64,000 nucleotides of DNA from Marivivens donghaensis (GTDB lineage: Bacteria > Pseudomonadota > Alphaproteobacteria > Rhodobacterales > Rhodobacteraceae): assembly GCF_011806565.1 (NCBI RefSeq), contig NZ_JAATOP010000013.1, forward strand, positions 21,063 to 85,062. Direction: 5' to 3'. The position numbers were made by a program, and so were the translations under genes. How positions within the stretch are numbered: the stretch's first letter is position 1; each line of letters starts with the position of its first letter. Under the pieces are notes generated by a model that was not told the DNA's origin, searched no databases, and saw nothing but the letters and a program-made list of their open reading frames with translations. Shown here piece by piece: positions 8,282 to 16,357 of the stretch.

Positions 8282-9313
8282 TCACGGTGAGGTGGCCCCT
8301 CCCGTTCCTTTGGCTCTCAGCTTTTCGCGTTTGACGCGAAAGCGGGCCTTCATCTCTTCGTCGGCTTCCTTGGAGCCGTCGTGCCATGTGCCGAACCAGC
8401 GGTCCCACGGCAGCACGCCGTCATCGCAGTAGTTCACCTCGAAGTACTTATGATGAAGGTAGTGGGCGTAGGCGTGGCTCTCGATTGCGCGGCCTTTACC
8501 CACTTCGAGCAGATCAAAACCTATACGCCCCACGATTGCTGCGAACGCGGCAAGGTTGAACCGCCACAGCACGAGGAAGGGATGCGAATACAGCGCGAGG
8601 TGAAGCGCAACCGTCCCGAAATAGAGCAGCCCTTCGACCGGATGCATCGACAGCGACGACCACGGGCTCGGGTTGATCGAGTTGTGGTGAACCGAATGCA
8701 CCCACTTGTAGAGAGGCTGCTGGTGGATGAGCCAATGGATGCAGAAGAAGTGCACCTCGTGGATCATCGGGGTGATCAGCGTTAAAACAACGAGGTCGAC
8801 CCAGCTATCTTCCCATCTCAGCCAGCCGAAGGCGTGGATGACGTTGGCGAAGCAATAGAGAAAGATCACTTCGATCACCGTCCAGATCGGCACGGACATG
8901 AACATGCTGCGCACGAAGTTGTCGAGGTTCTGGGATTTGAACCAGAATACGTCAGACGGGTTTTCGGACGGGAACTTGGCGTTGTACTTGAAACGGTTGT
9001 CCTGCTTGCGGCGGACGTAGAAGAACAGCTCGATCGAGCCGTACATCGCAAAGATACAAACCGCTTTGGCAGCCAGAAGCAGCGCGAAGCCGGCGAGGCT
9101 GAACGTCTGGAAAAGCGCGAGGTTCGGCTGGATCAGCAGGAACCAGGAGGCAAGCGTCATCGCCATGTGAAACGCGTTCCACGGCCACAGATAGGCACGC
9201 GCGAACTCACCGAGCATATCGAATTTGCCGGTCCAGAACGGTGCTATATCGAGCGGTTCATTGGGTGCCCAATTGCCGCGCTTGTCGCGCGTGCCGAACT
9301 TCAGATCGCCCAT
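8282..9313 (-). CDS. Sterol desaturase / fatty acid hydroxylase family membrane protein
   Basis: Integral membrane di-iron oxygenase of 343 residues. The eight-histidine signature of the family is present: HEVHFFCIHWLIH near residue 190, HSVHHNSINPSPW near 210, and HAYAHYLHHKYFEVNY near 282. Four or more hydrophobic segments lie around residues 45-95, 135-160 and 225-255. Members hydroxylate or desaturate sterols, carotenoids, fatty acids or lipid head groups; the substrate cannot be read here. It is the first gene in the leftward inositol run, 92 bases ahead of the binding protein, and is divergent from a LacI gene, an unusual setting. A role in lipid modification linked to inositol supply is only a guess. 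Confidence 0.85.
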   Translation of the reverse strand: MGDLKFGTRDKRGNWAPNEPLDIAPFWTGKFDMLGEFARAYLWPWNAFHMAMTLASWFLLIQPNLALFQTFSLAGFALLLAAKAVCIFAMYGSIELFFYVRRKQDNRFKYNAKFPSENPSDVFWFKSQNLDNFVRSMFMSVPIWTVIEVIFLYCFANVIHAFGWLRWEDSWVDLVVLTLITPMIHEVHFFCIHWLIHQQPLYKWVHSVHHNSINPSPWSSLSMHPVEGLLYFGTVALHLALYSHPFLVLWRFNLAAFAAIVGRIGFDLLEVGKGRAIESHAYAHYLHHKYFEVNYCDDGVLPWDRWFGTWHDGSKEADEEMKARFRVKREKLRAKGTGGATSP

Positions 9314-9412
9314 GACAAAACACTCCCCACAACCGCCCTGCCGTTCTCCTTAGATGGCCGAGCGAGTGGCAGAGATGGTTGACAGATTGTCGCAAGATCG
9401 ATCAAGACTGAT

Positions 9413-9425
9413 CCAATCTGTATCA
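9413..9425. promoter_or_regulatory. Motif CCAATCTGTATCA between divergent hydroxylase and LacI genes
   Basis: Second copy of the motif seen before iolC (2002-2014), one base different. Here it sits inside an imperfect inverted repeat TGAT-CCAATCTGT-ATCA. The 174-base divergent region is a likely control point for both the leftward operon and the LacI gene. Confidence 0.4.
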
Positions 9426-9487
9426 AAATTTGATTTCAATTCACCTCAGGAGGAAGGTGCTTTGGAACTTTTTGAGGGAGGCAAAGG

Positions 9488-10519
9488 ATGGTTTCGCGAC
9501 CAACGATACGGGATTTGGCTGACGCGGCGGGTGTATCCGTTTCAACGGTAAACAGGGTCATCAACCAGCCAGAATCGGTGCGTCTACCGACACGAAACCG
9601 AGTCCTCCATGCGGCTGAGGATATCGGTTTCTATGGCCTCGGCTCGATCGAGACAGCCATCATGAAATCGCGCGAAACGCACACCATCGGCGTGCTTCTC
9701 CAGCAGAGCGACCGCGCGTTTTATCGCGGGCTCGGCAACGCTTTGGAACAAATTGCGGAGTCCTATCAGAACGCACGGATTGTGCTGAAATTGGAATATC
9801 TCAGCGACCTTAACCCCGAAAACGTCGCCGCCCGCATTCGCAATCTGGGCAACCAGTGCGAAGCGATTGCGGTCGTTGCCGCCGAACATCCCCGCGTCTC
9901 GCAGGCTATCAACGACGTCCAAACCACTGACACCCCGGTCATTGCGCTGATCGCGCCTCTCTCCGCCGACGGCGAGGTTGGGTACGTCGGACTCGATTCC
10001 TGGAAAGTCGGGCGCACTGCCGCTTGGGGCTTTGACAAGATGTGCCGCGAACAGGGCGAAATTGCCATTCTGGTCGGCAATCCGCGCTACCGGAATCAGG
10101 AACTGAACGAGATCGGCTTCCGCTCGTATTTCCGCGAACACGCCTCCGGTTTTACGTTGTTGGAGCCTCTCTCGACCTTCGAAAGCCTTGCGATCGCCAA
10201 GGAACTGACGACGGAATTGATCCGCGACCACCCGAACCTGAAAGGTATTTTCGTATCCGGCGGCGGCATTACCGGCGTCCTTGAAGCCATGCGACACGCA
10301 CCCCACGACCGCGAACTGATCGTCATCGGATATGAACTATTCGAAGCGACGCGCAACGGCCTGATCGACGGCACGATGACGATGTCCATCTGCCATCCGA
10401 TCTTCCCCTTGGCGCGCCAGACGATCCAAAGCCTGATTGATGCGAAGACCCGCGGTGTGGTCGCGGGTGCGACGACGACCCATCTGAACTTCGAAATTTA
10501 CACGTCACAAAACATATGA
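9488..10519 (+). CDS. LacI-family transcriptional regulator (first of a tandem pair)
   Basis: Cytoplasmic DNA-binding repressor of 343 residues. The N-terminal helix-turn-helix is PTIRDLADAAGVSVSTVNRV followed by the hinge helix; residues 60-340 form a periplasmic-binding-protein-like sensor domain (TIGVLLQQSDRAFYRGLG, GGGITGVLEAMRHA). The ATG at 9488 has GGGAGG six bases upstream. It is divergent from the hydroxylase/ABC/inositol operon and directly followed by a second LacI gene of the same architecture (26 bases apart), suggesting duplication. Likely effector is an inositol-pathway metabolite; this is inferred from neighbours. Confidence 0.93.
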   Translation: MVSRPTIRDLADAAGVSVSTVNRVINQPESVRLPTRNRVLHAAEDIGFYGLGSIETAIMKSRETHTIGVLLQQSDRAFYRGLGNALEQIAESYQNARIVLKLEYLSDLNPENVAARIRNLGNQCEAIAVVAAEHPRVSQAINDVQTTDTPVIALIAPLSADGEVGYVGLDSWKVGRTAAWGFDKMCREQGEIAILVGNPRYRNQELNEIGFRSYFREHASGFTLLEPLSTFESLAIAKELTTELIRDHPNLKGIFVSGGGITGVLEAMRHAPHDRELIVIGYELFEATRNGLIDGTMTMSICHPIFPLARQTIQSLIDAKTRGVVAGATTTHLNFEIYTSQNI

Positions 10520-10532
10520 CGTAAAAACGTCA
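10502..10532. promoter_or_regulatory. TGACGT/ACGTCA half-site cluster before the second LacI gene
   Basis: Three half-sites: ACGTCA at 10502-10507, TGACGT at 10517-10522 and ACGTCA at 10527-10532. The last two form TGACGT-AAAA-ACGTCA. The cluster overlaps the end of the first LacI gene and lies 14 bases before the second LacI start. The same arrangement recurs just after that gene (11578-11593), so these are probable operators, most simply for autoregulation. Confidence 0.6.
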
Positions 10533-10545
10533 GAAAGTGTCATTG

Positions 10546-11577
10546 ATGGCAAACCGCCCGACAATCAAAGACGTAGCTGCGGCCGCTGGCGTCAGCGCAA
10601 CGACTGTTGATCGCGCCATCAACGGGCGAATGGCCGTACGCAAGGACACCTTGCAGAAGATCGTCGATGCTGCGCACCGCGTTGGCTACCACGGCAAGGG
10701 CAGCCTGATGAACCAGCTTGCGGAAAACAAGCCACGCTGCCGGCTTGGCGTCGTGCTGGTGAAGCGTTCGCAGGAGTTCTATCAGAACTTCGCCAAAGAG
10801 ATCGAAGCGGCCATGGCGACCCAGCATCACGTGCGCGGCGAAGTCGTCATCCGCTATGCCGCTTCGCAGTCCCCCGACGACTTCGCGACGGAGCTTCGCG
10901 CGCTGGGCAACACCGTCGATGCCATTGCTTGCGTTGCGATCAACCACCAGAAACTCGACGAGGTCGTGCAAGAGCTGAAGGACAAGGGCGTGCCGGTCGT
11001 CGCGCTCCTCAACGACACGGCGCAGGGCATCCGCAAATACTACATCGGCCTTAATAATATGAAAGTTGGGCGTTCAGCGGCGTGGCTTCTGACACACACG
11101 ATCAGTAAACCGGGTAAGCTGGCGGTGTTCGTCGGCGGCAACCGTTGGCATGGCCATGACCTGCGTGAGGTCGGCTTTCGCTCCTATATCCGCGCCGAAG
11201 CGCCGAGCTTTACCGTGCTCGATACGCTCGTAAATCTGGAGACGCGGAAGGTAACATACGAGGCAACGCTCGACCTTCTTCATCGCCATCCCGACCTGAC
11301 CGGCATCTACGTCGCGGGCGGCGGAATGGAGGGTGCGATCGCTGCGCTGAGAGAAAGCCGCAGGGCCGGAGAAGTCAGTCTGATCGTCAACGAACTCACC
11401 CATGAAAGCCGCGCCGCGCTCGCTGATGGCTACGTGCAAATGGTTAATGTCACCCCCCTGCCCGAGCTATGCAGCGAGCTGGTCAAACTGGTGACGGAGA
11501 CCTTCGACGAAGCATCAGAAGGCGTGCCAGGCCAGCGTTTTCTGGAACCGAGGGTCATTTTGCCGGAGATGATATAA
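10546..11577 (+). CDS. LacI-family transcriptional regulator (second of a tandem pair)
   Basis: Repressor of 343 residues with HTH PTIKDVAAAAGVSATTVDRA at residues 5-24, hinge INGRMAVRKDTLQKI, and a PBP-like sensor domain (RLGVVLVKRSQEFYQNFAKE, YVAGGGMEGAIAALRES). ATG at 10546 is used; a GTG three codons upstream (10537) is an alternative. Operator-like inverted repeats with TGACGT half-sites lie immediately before and after the gene, the latter in front of the plus-strand inositol genes, so it probably controls itself and them. Paralogous to the preceding gene but with a different recognition helix, so the two likely read different operators. Confidence 0.93.
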   Translation: MANRPTIKDVAAAAGVSATTVDRAINGRMAVRKDTLQKIVDAAHRVGYHGKGSLMNQLAENKPRCRLGVVLVKRSQEFYQNFAKEIEAAMATQHHVRGEVVIRYAASQSPDDFATELRALGNTVDAIACVAINHQKLDEVVQELKDKGVPVVALLNDTAQGIRKYYIGLNNMKVGRSAAWLLTHTISKPGKLAVFVGGNRWHGHDLREVGFRSYIRAEAPSFTVLDTLVNLETRKVTYEATLDLLHRHPDLTGIYVAGGGMEGAIAALRESRRAGEVSLIVNELTHESRAALADGYVQMVNVTPLPELCSELVKLVTETFDEASEGVPGQRFLEPRVILPEMI

Positions 11578-11597
11578 TGACGTTTTTACGTCATTAT
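11574..11597. promoter_or_regulatory. Perfect 24-base inverted repeat with TGACGT core, putative LacI operator
   Basis: Arms ATAATGACGT and ACGTCATTAT (10 bp each, perfect) around TTTT. It starts at the last codons of the second LacI gene and lies about 130 bases before the IolI-like gene. The core TGACGT-N4-ACGTCA is the same as at 10517-10532. Confidence 0.65.
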
Positions 11598-11611
11598 TCC
11601 CCACTAAATTT

Positions 11612-11625
11612 CGTCATGAATGACG
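11612..11625. promoter_or_regulatory. Inverted repeat CGTCAT-GA-ATGACG
   Basis: Third TGACG-type palindrome, with half-sites in the opposite orientation and a 2-base spacer, 14 bases after the previous one. Together they occupy the promoter region of the plus-strand inositol operon. Confidence 0.5.
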
Positions 11626-11724
11626 CGTTATGTGCCTCGCTAAATTGACCTGACGCAGGCTTCGGCATCACGGTGCCTCTAACAGCGACCGAAAGTGGAG
11701 ATTCGGACGCTTTTGAAGGACACA

Positions 11725-12540
11725 ATGAAAAAAGTGCTGAACCAGATCACGGTTCCCCATCTCTCGTTCGAAGCTTTCCTCGATCTGGCGGCCCAGCTCG
11801 GTTGCATCGGCGTCGAAGCGCGCAATGACATGGACGCGCTGGATCGCCCGCTTTTCGACGATATGGACCCTGCCACGGCAGGCGAGATGATCCGCGCGAA
11901 GGGCCTCCGCCTTGTTGGCCTCAGCCAGGTTTATCCGTTCAACGACTGGAACGATGACCGCCGCGCGGAAGTCGCGAAGCTGGTCGAAACCGCAAAGGCC
12001 GTTCAAGCCGAAACCATCAGCCTTATCCCGCGCAACGACGGTGTCGGCATTGCGAATGGTGAACGGCAGGCAAACCTGCGGATCGCTCTCAAGGAAATCT
12101 ATCCGATGCTGGTCGAGGCCGACATGATCGCGCTCGTCGAACCGCTCGGTTTCGGTCGGTCCTCGCTGCGGTCGAAGGCGGAATTGATCGAAACGCTCGA
12201 CGCGCTTGGCGTTGCGGACCGCTACAAGCTGGTCCACGACACCTTCCATCACACGCTGGCCGAAGGCGGCGCGATCTATCCGGCACAGACGGGCATCGTG
12301 CACATCTCGGGCGTGAGCGACCCGTCGCTCACCATCGACGATATGGATGACGCGCATCGCGTTCTGATCGACGAGAACGACCAGCTTGGCAACATTGAGC
12401 AGATGCAGGCGTTCATCGACGCGGGCTATGAGGGTGCGTTCTCCTACGAATGCTTCGCGCCGGAAACGCAGCAGCTGAGAAATCACGCGGAAGAAATCGG
12501 CAAGTCCTTCGACTACATCGAAGCGCAGCTGAACGCTTGA
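11725..12540 (+). CDS. IolI-like 2-keto-myo-inositol isomerase (TIM barrel)
   Basis: TIM-barrel isomerase of 271 residues resembling IolI, which interconverts inososes. Metal-site segments visible: GVEARNDMD near residue 29, IALVEPLGFGRSSLRS near 135, KLVHDTFHHTLAEGG near 170, VHISGVSDPSL near 192 and AFSYECFAPE near 235. Start at 11725 (MKKVLNQITVPHLSF) has GAAGGA five bases upstream; an in-frame ATG at 11695 is further from homology. First gene of a plus-strand run of seven or eight pathway genes controlled by the upstream LacI operators. Exact substrate not proven. Confidence 0.82.
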   Translation: MKKVLNQITVPHLSFEAFLDLAAQLGCIGVEARNDMDALDRPLFDDMDPATAGEMIRAKGLRLVGLSQVYPFNDWNDDRRAEVAKLVETAKAVQAETISLIPRNDGVGIANGERQANLRIALKEIYPMLVEADMIALVEPLGFGRSSLRSKAELIETLDALGVADRYKLVHDTFHHTLAEGGAIYPAQTGIVHISGVSDPSLTIDDMDDAHRVLIDENDQLGNIEQMQAFIDAGYEGAFSYECFAPETQQLRNHAEEIGKSFDYIEAQLNA

Positions 12541-13316
12541 TGATGTCCGAGCTGATCCACCAGAACACAGCCGCGTTGGTCATTGGCGGCACCCAAGGCG
12601 TCGGCGAGGCGATGGCGCAACGCCTGATCGCCGAAGGTTGCCGCAAGATCGTCATCACCGGCCGCGATGCCGAAGTGGGTGAGGCGACCGCCCAGCGCAT
12701 CGGTGCCGATTTCATGCAGGTCGACCTTTCCGACACGGTGGCGGTAATGAAGCTGGTGGATGATGCGGACGCGAAGCTCGGCGGCTTGAACGCGATGGCG
12801 ATTGCAGGTGCGTCAACCGAGCGGGGTTCGATTCTCAATACGTCAGTCGAGCTTTATGACCGCATGTTCACGATCAACACGCGCTCGCCGTTCTTTGCGA
12901 TCCAGCGGTTTGCGCAGAATGCCATCGACGCGGGGCGGCCTGCGTCGATCGTCAATATCCTCACGGTTTCGGCGATGGTCGGGCAGAGCTTCCTCAGCCC
13001 TTACGCCGCTTCCAAAGGCGCCCTGACGACGATTACCCGCAACGCAGCGCAGGCGCTTCGGCATAACCGCATCCGCGTCAACGGCATCAACTGCGGTTGG
13101 ATGGACACGCCGGGCGAGCACAAGATTCAACGCGATTTTCACGGAGCCGATGACGATTGGCTCGCAAAAGCAGAAGCAGCGCAGCCGATGGGCACGCTGG
13201 TCAAAACGGACACCGTGGCGCGGCAGGCATCGCTGATGCTCAGCCCCGCTTCGGGCGTGATGACCGGCGCCATCGTGGACTTCGACCAGAACGTGGTCGG
13301 CGCGCTACCAGAGTAA
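12540..13316 (+). CDS. Short-chain dehydrogenase/reductase (SDR)
   Basis: NAD(P)-dependent cytoplasmic oxidoreductase of 258 residues. The cofactor motif is GGTQGVGEAM near residue 17, the structural NNAG equivalent is replaced by AIAGAST near 85, the active-site Ser lies in NILTVSAMVG near 140, and the YxxxK pair is YAASK near 155. The C-terminal GVMTGAIVDFDQNVVG matches classical SDRs. Its start codon overlaps the preceding stop (TGATG), so it is translationally coupled to the IolI-like gene. Substrate unknown; an inositol-derived ketone or alcohol is likely from context. Confidence 0.88.
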   Translation: MMSELIHQNTAALVIGGTQGVGEAMAQRLIAEGCRKIVITGRDAEVGEATAQRIGADFMQVDLSDTVAVMKLVDDADAKLGGLNAMAIAGASTERGSILNTSVELYDRMFTINTRSPFFAIQRFAQNAIDAGRPASIVNILTVSAMVGQSFLSPYAASKGALTTITRNAAQALRHNRIRVNGINCGWMDTPGEHKIQRDFHGADDDWLAKAEAAQPMGTLVKTDTVARQASLMLSPASGVMTGAIVDFDQNVVGALPE

Positions 13317-13328
13317 AAGGACAAGGTT

Positions 13329-14357
13329 ATGAAACTAGGTTTGGTAGGCTACGGATTTGGCGGTCGCGTGTTCCATGCGCCCTATATCGAAGCGGCGGAC
13401 GGCATCGAAATCGCGGGCGTCGTTGCGCGCTCGGCTGACAAAATCGCCCAGATCAACGAACAGTTCCCCGGCGTGCCGGTCTATGCGAGCCTCGCCGCCA
13501 TGATTGCGGCGGGCGAGATCGAGGCAGTGACCGTCACCACCCCGCCCGAAACGCACAAGCCGCTCGTCATGGAAGCCATTGAGGCGGGCCTGCACGTGGT
13601 CTGCGACAAACCGTTTGCCCCGACGCTGGAAGACGCGAAAGAGATGGTAGAAGCGGCCAAGGCGAAGGGCGTTCTGCTCAACGTGTTCCACAACCGCCGC
13701 TGGGACACCGATTTCCGCACTGTGAAAAGCGTGATCGACAGCGGCAAGATCGGCGATGTCTGGCGCGTTCACAACCGCATGGACTTCGACGACTGGGATA
13801 CGCTGGAGGCTGGTCCGGGCGGCGGTCTGCTGCGCGACCTCGGCAGCCACGTGATCGACCAGATGCTTTACCTCTTCGGCCCTGCTGCTGCGGTGGATGC
13901 GCAAGTCGACTACGTTGATCTGCCCGAAGGCAAAACCGACGCCAGCTTCAACGTGCATGTCCGTCACAAGAGCGGTGTGCATTCCTACATCAGCGCGACC
14001 AAGATCAATTACTTCACCGAGCGCGAAATCCGCGTCTACGGGTCCGAAGGTTGCTTTGTCGTCAACGGCACCGACGTTCAGGCCCGCCGCGCCATCGCTG
14101 GCGAACGGCCGATCAACGACCCCGAAGGCTGGGGCGTCGAGCCCGAAGAGGCGTGGGGCACGCTCTACACCAAGGGCAGCCAAGAAATCGTCCCCTCGGT
14201 CCAGTCCAAGATTCAGGATCTCTACACCGAATTCGCCAAGGCCGCCCAATCCGGCGGCACCGGCCCCGTTCCGTCCGAAGGCGCTCTGCACACCGTTCGC
14301 ATTCTCGATGCGGCGCGTGAGGCTGCGCGCACCGGCCAAACCGTTCTTATCGACTAA
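13329..14357 (+). CDS. Gfo/Idh/MocA family oxidoreductase
   Basis: NAD(P)-dependent sugar oxidoreductase of 342 residues. The N terminus has GLVGYGFGGRVFHAPYIE; the lysine motif VCDKPFAPTLEDAK lies near residue 95 and the active-site helix LLRDLGSHVIDQMLYLFG near 165. The C-terminal beta-sheet domain is complete. It belongs to the subgroup with GYGFGGRVFHAP at the N terminus, distinct from IolG next door. Located 12 bases after the SDR and 37 before iolG, in the same operon. The substrate, probably another inositol isomer or keto-inositol, is inferred. Confidence 0.88.
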   Translation: MKLGLVGYGFGGRVFHAPYIEAADGIEIAGVVARSADKIAQINEQFPGVPVYASLAAMIAAGEIEAVTVTTPPETHKPLVMEAIEAGLHVVCDKPFAPTLEDAKEMVEAAKAKGVLLNVFHNRRWDTDFRTVKSVIDSGKIGDVWRVHNRMDFDDWDTLEAGPGGGLLRDLGSHVIDQMLYLFGPAAAVDAQVDYVDLPEGKTDASFNVHVRHKSGVHSYISATKINYFTEREIRVYGSEGCFVVNGTDVQARRAIAGERPINDPEGWGVEPEEAWGTLYTKGSQEIVPSVQSKIQDLYTEFAKAAQSGGTGPVPSEGALHTVRILDAAREAARTGQTVLID

Positions 14358-14394
14358 CACCCATGGCCCGAGCGGCCACTTACAGGAGCTCTAA

Positions 14395-15387
14395 ATGACC
14401 GTTCGTTTCGCAATTCTCGGCGCAGGCCGTATCGGGCAAGTCCACGCCCGCGCTGTGTCGTCCATCCCGTCCGCCCAGCTGGTCGCTGTAGCTGAACCCT
14501 TCGTCGAAGCCGCACAGCGCGTCGCCGACAAATACGGCTGCGAAATCCGCGAGATCGACGCGATCGCAGCCTCGGACGACATCGACGCCGTTGTCATCTG
14601 CACCCCGACCGACACCCACGCCGCCCTGATCGAAAAGTTTGCCAAGGCAGGCAAGGCCGTGTTCTGTGAAAAGCCCGTCGACCTGAACGTCGAACGTGTG
14701 AAGCAGGCACTCGCCACCGTCGAAGCCGAAGGCGCGACCCTCATGGTCGGTTTCAACCGCCGTTTCGACCCAGACTTCATGGCGCTGAAAGCCGCTATCG
14801 ACAGCGGCAAGATCGGCGACGTGGAGATGGTCACCATCACCTCGCGCGATCCGGGCGCGCCGCCAGCGTCGTACATCAAGGTTTCGGGCGGCATCTTCCG
14901 CGACATGACCATCCATGACTTCGACGTGGCCCGCTGGCTGCTGGGCGAAGAAGTCACCACCGTCATGGCACGCGGCAGCGTTCTGACCGATCCGGCGATT
15001 GGCGAGCTTGGCGACTTCGACAGCGTCAACGTCATCCTGACCACCGCATCGGGCAAGCAGTGCACCATCACCAACTCGCGCCGCGCGACCTACGGCTACG
15101 ATCAGCGTATGGAAGTGCTTGGCTCGCTGGGTATGGCGCACGCCCAGAACACCCATGAGAACACCGTCGAAGTCGCGGTCGAAGACGGCTACCACAAAGC
15201 GCCGCTCCTGAACTTCTTCATGGACCGCTACACCATGGCCTACGCCAACGAGATCGCGGCCTTCGTCGACTCGATCGAGAACGGCACCCCGACCCCGACC
15301 ACCGGTCTGGACGGTCTGAAGGCGCTGGAGCTTGCCGAGGCGGCTCTGGAAAGCGCCAAGACCGGCAAAGCCGTGTCGCTGGGCTGA
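14395..15387 (+). CDS. iolG: Inositol 2-dehydrogenase
   Basis: First enzyme of the pathway: oxidises myo-inositol to 2-keto-myo-inositol with NAD. The 330-residue protein has GAGRIGQVHARA at residues 9-20, the catalytic Lys in FCEKPVDLN (K93) and the catalytic Asp/His helix GIFRDMTIHDFDVARWL (H173, D176). FNRRFDPDF near 120 is typical of IolG. A GGAG site lies before the ATG. It directly precedes iolE (4 bases), reproducing the reaction order. The other IolG-like gene at 3340 is more divergent and may act on a different stereoisomer. Confidence 0.93.
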   Translation: MTVRFAILGAGRIGQVHARAVSSIPSAQLVAVAEPFVEAAQRVADKYGCEIREIDAIAASDDIDAVVICTPTDTHAALIEKFAKAGKAVFCEKPVDLNVERVKQALATVEAEGATLMVGFNRRFDPDFMALKAAIDSGKIGDVEMVTITSRDPGAPPASYIKVSGGIFRDMTIHDFDVARWLLGEEVTTVMARGSVLTDPAIGELGDFDSVNVILTTASGKQCTITNSRRATYGYDQRMEVLGSLGMAHAQNTHENTVEVAVEDGYHKAPLLNFFMDRYTMAYANEIAAFVDSIENGTPTPTTGLDGLKALELAEAALESAKTGKAVSLG

Positions 15388-15391
15388 TCCG

Positions 15392-16288
15392 ATGGTTCAA
15401 TTCGGCACAAACCCCATCGCTTGGGCAAATGACGACGATCAGTCGATCGGCGCGGACATTCCGACCGAGCGCATCCTCGAAGAAGCCGGTCTTCAGATCG
15501 GTTTCGACGGGATCGAGAACGGCCACCGCTGGCCCGAAGATCCGGTCGAATTGCGCGAGACGCTTGGCGCCTACGGCCTCAAGTTCATTTCGGGCTGGTA
15601 CTCGACCGAGCTTCTGACCCGCTCGCTTGAAGACGAGATCGCGGCCTTCCAGCCGCACCTCGCAAAGCTCAAGGAAAACGGCTGCAAGGTCTGTGTGACG
15701 TGTGAAACCTCGAACGCGATCCACTCGGATCCGACCATTCCCGTCAACGACAAGCCCAGCCTGTCCGCAGACGAAATGGCCGCCTTCGGTGCCAAGATCG
15801 AAGAGTTCGCCAAGTACATGGAAAGCGAGGGTGTTTCGCTCGCCTACCATCACCACATGGGCACCATCGTTGAATCTCCCGAAGAGATCGACGCGTTCAT
15901 GGCGGCGACTGGTCCGGCGACGAAGCTGCTGTTCGATGCGGGGCACTGCTTCTTCGGTGGTGGCAATCCCGAAGAGATGCTGGCCAAGCACATCGACCGC
16001 GTTGCCCACTTCCACGCCAAGAACGTCCGCCCTGCCGTGGCAGAGCGTGTCCGCAAGGACCGTATGTCGTTCATTCAAGGCGTGATTGCTGGCGCGTTCA
16101 CCGTTCCCGGCGATCAGGAAGGCGCAGTCGATTTCAAACCGCTCCTCAGCCAATTGGCCGCCAAAGGCTATGATGGCTGGATCGTTATCGAGGCGGAGCA
16201 GGACCCGAATGTCCGCAATCCGCTGCTCTACCAGACCCTCGGCCTGGCGACGCTCAAGCGTCTGGCAAAAGAAATCGGTCTGATTTGA
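15392..16288 (+). CDS. iolE: Myo-inosose-2 dehydratase
   Basis: Second pathway step: dehydrates 2-keto-myo-inositol to the 3,5/4-trihydroxycyclohexane-dione. A TIM barrel of 298 residues starting MVQFGTNPIAWANDDD, the classic IolE N terminus, with FDGIENGHRWPED, LAYHHHMGTIVESPEEID near 150, KLLFDAGHCFFGGGNPEE near 185 and HFHAKNVRP near 212. The start at 15392 is fixed by this N terminus; the open frame extends 20 codons into iolG without homology. Four bases from iolG. Very likely functional. Confidence 0.94.
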   Translation: MVQFGTNPIAWANDDDQSIGADIPTERILEEAGLQIGFDGIENGHRWPEDPVELRETLGAYGLKFISGWYSTELLTRSLEDEIAAFQPHLAKLKENGCKVCVTCETSNAIHSDPTIPVNDKPSLSADEMAAFGAKIEEFAKYMESEGVSLAYHHHMGTIVESPEEIDAFMAATGPATKLLFDAGHCFFGGGNPEEMLAKHIDRVAHFHAKNVRPAVAERVRKDRMSFIQGVIAGAFTVPGDQEGAVDFKPLLSQLAAKGYDGWIVIEAEQDPNVRNPLLYQTLGLATLKRLAKEIGLI

Positions 16289-16357
16289 CCGTCCGGCGCG
16301 GCGGCCCCGGCTGCCGTGCCCGCAATACCCGCGACCATCCACATCAGGGAGGATAGA

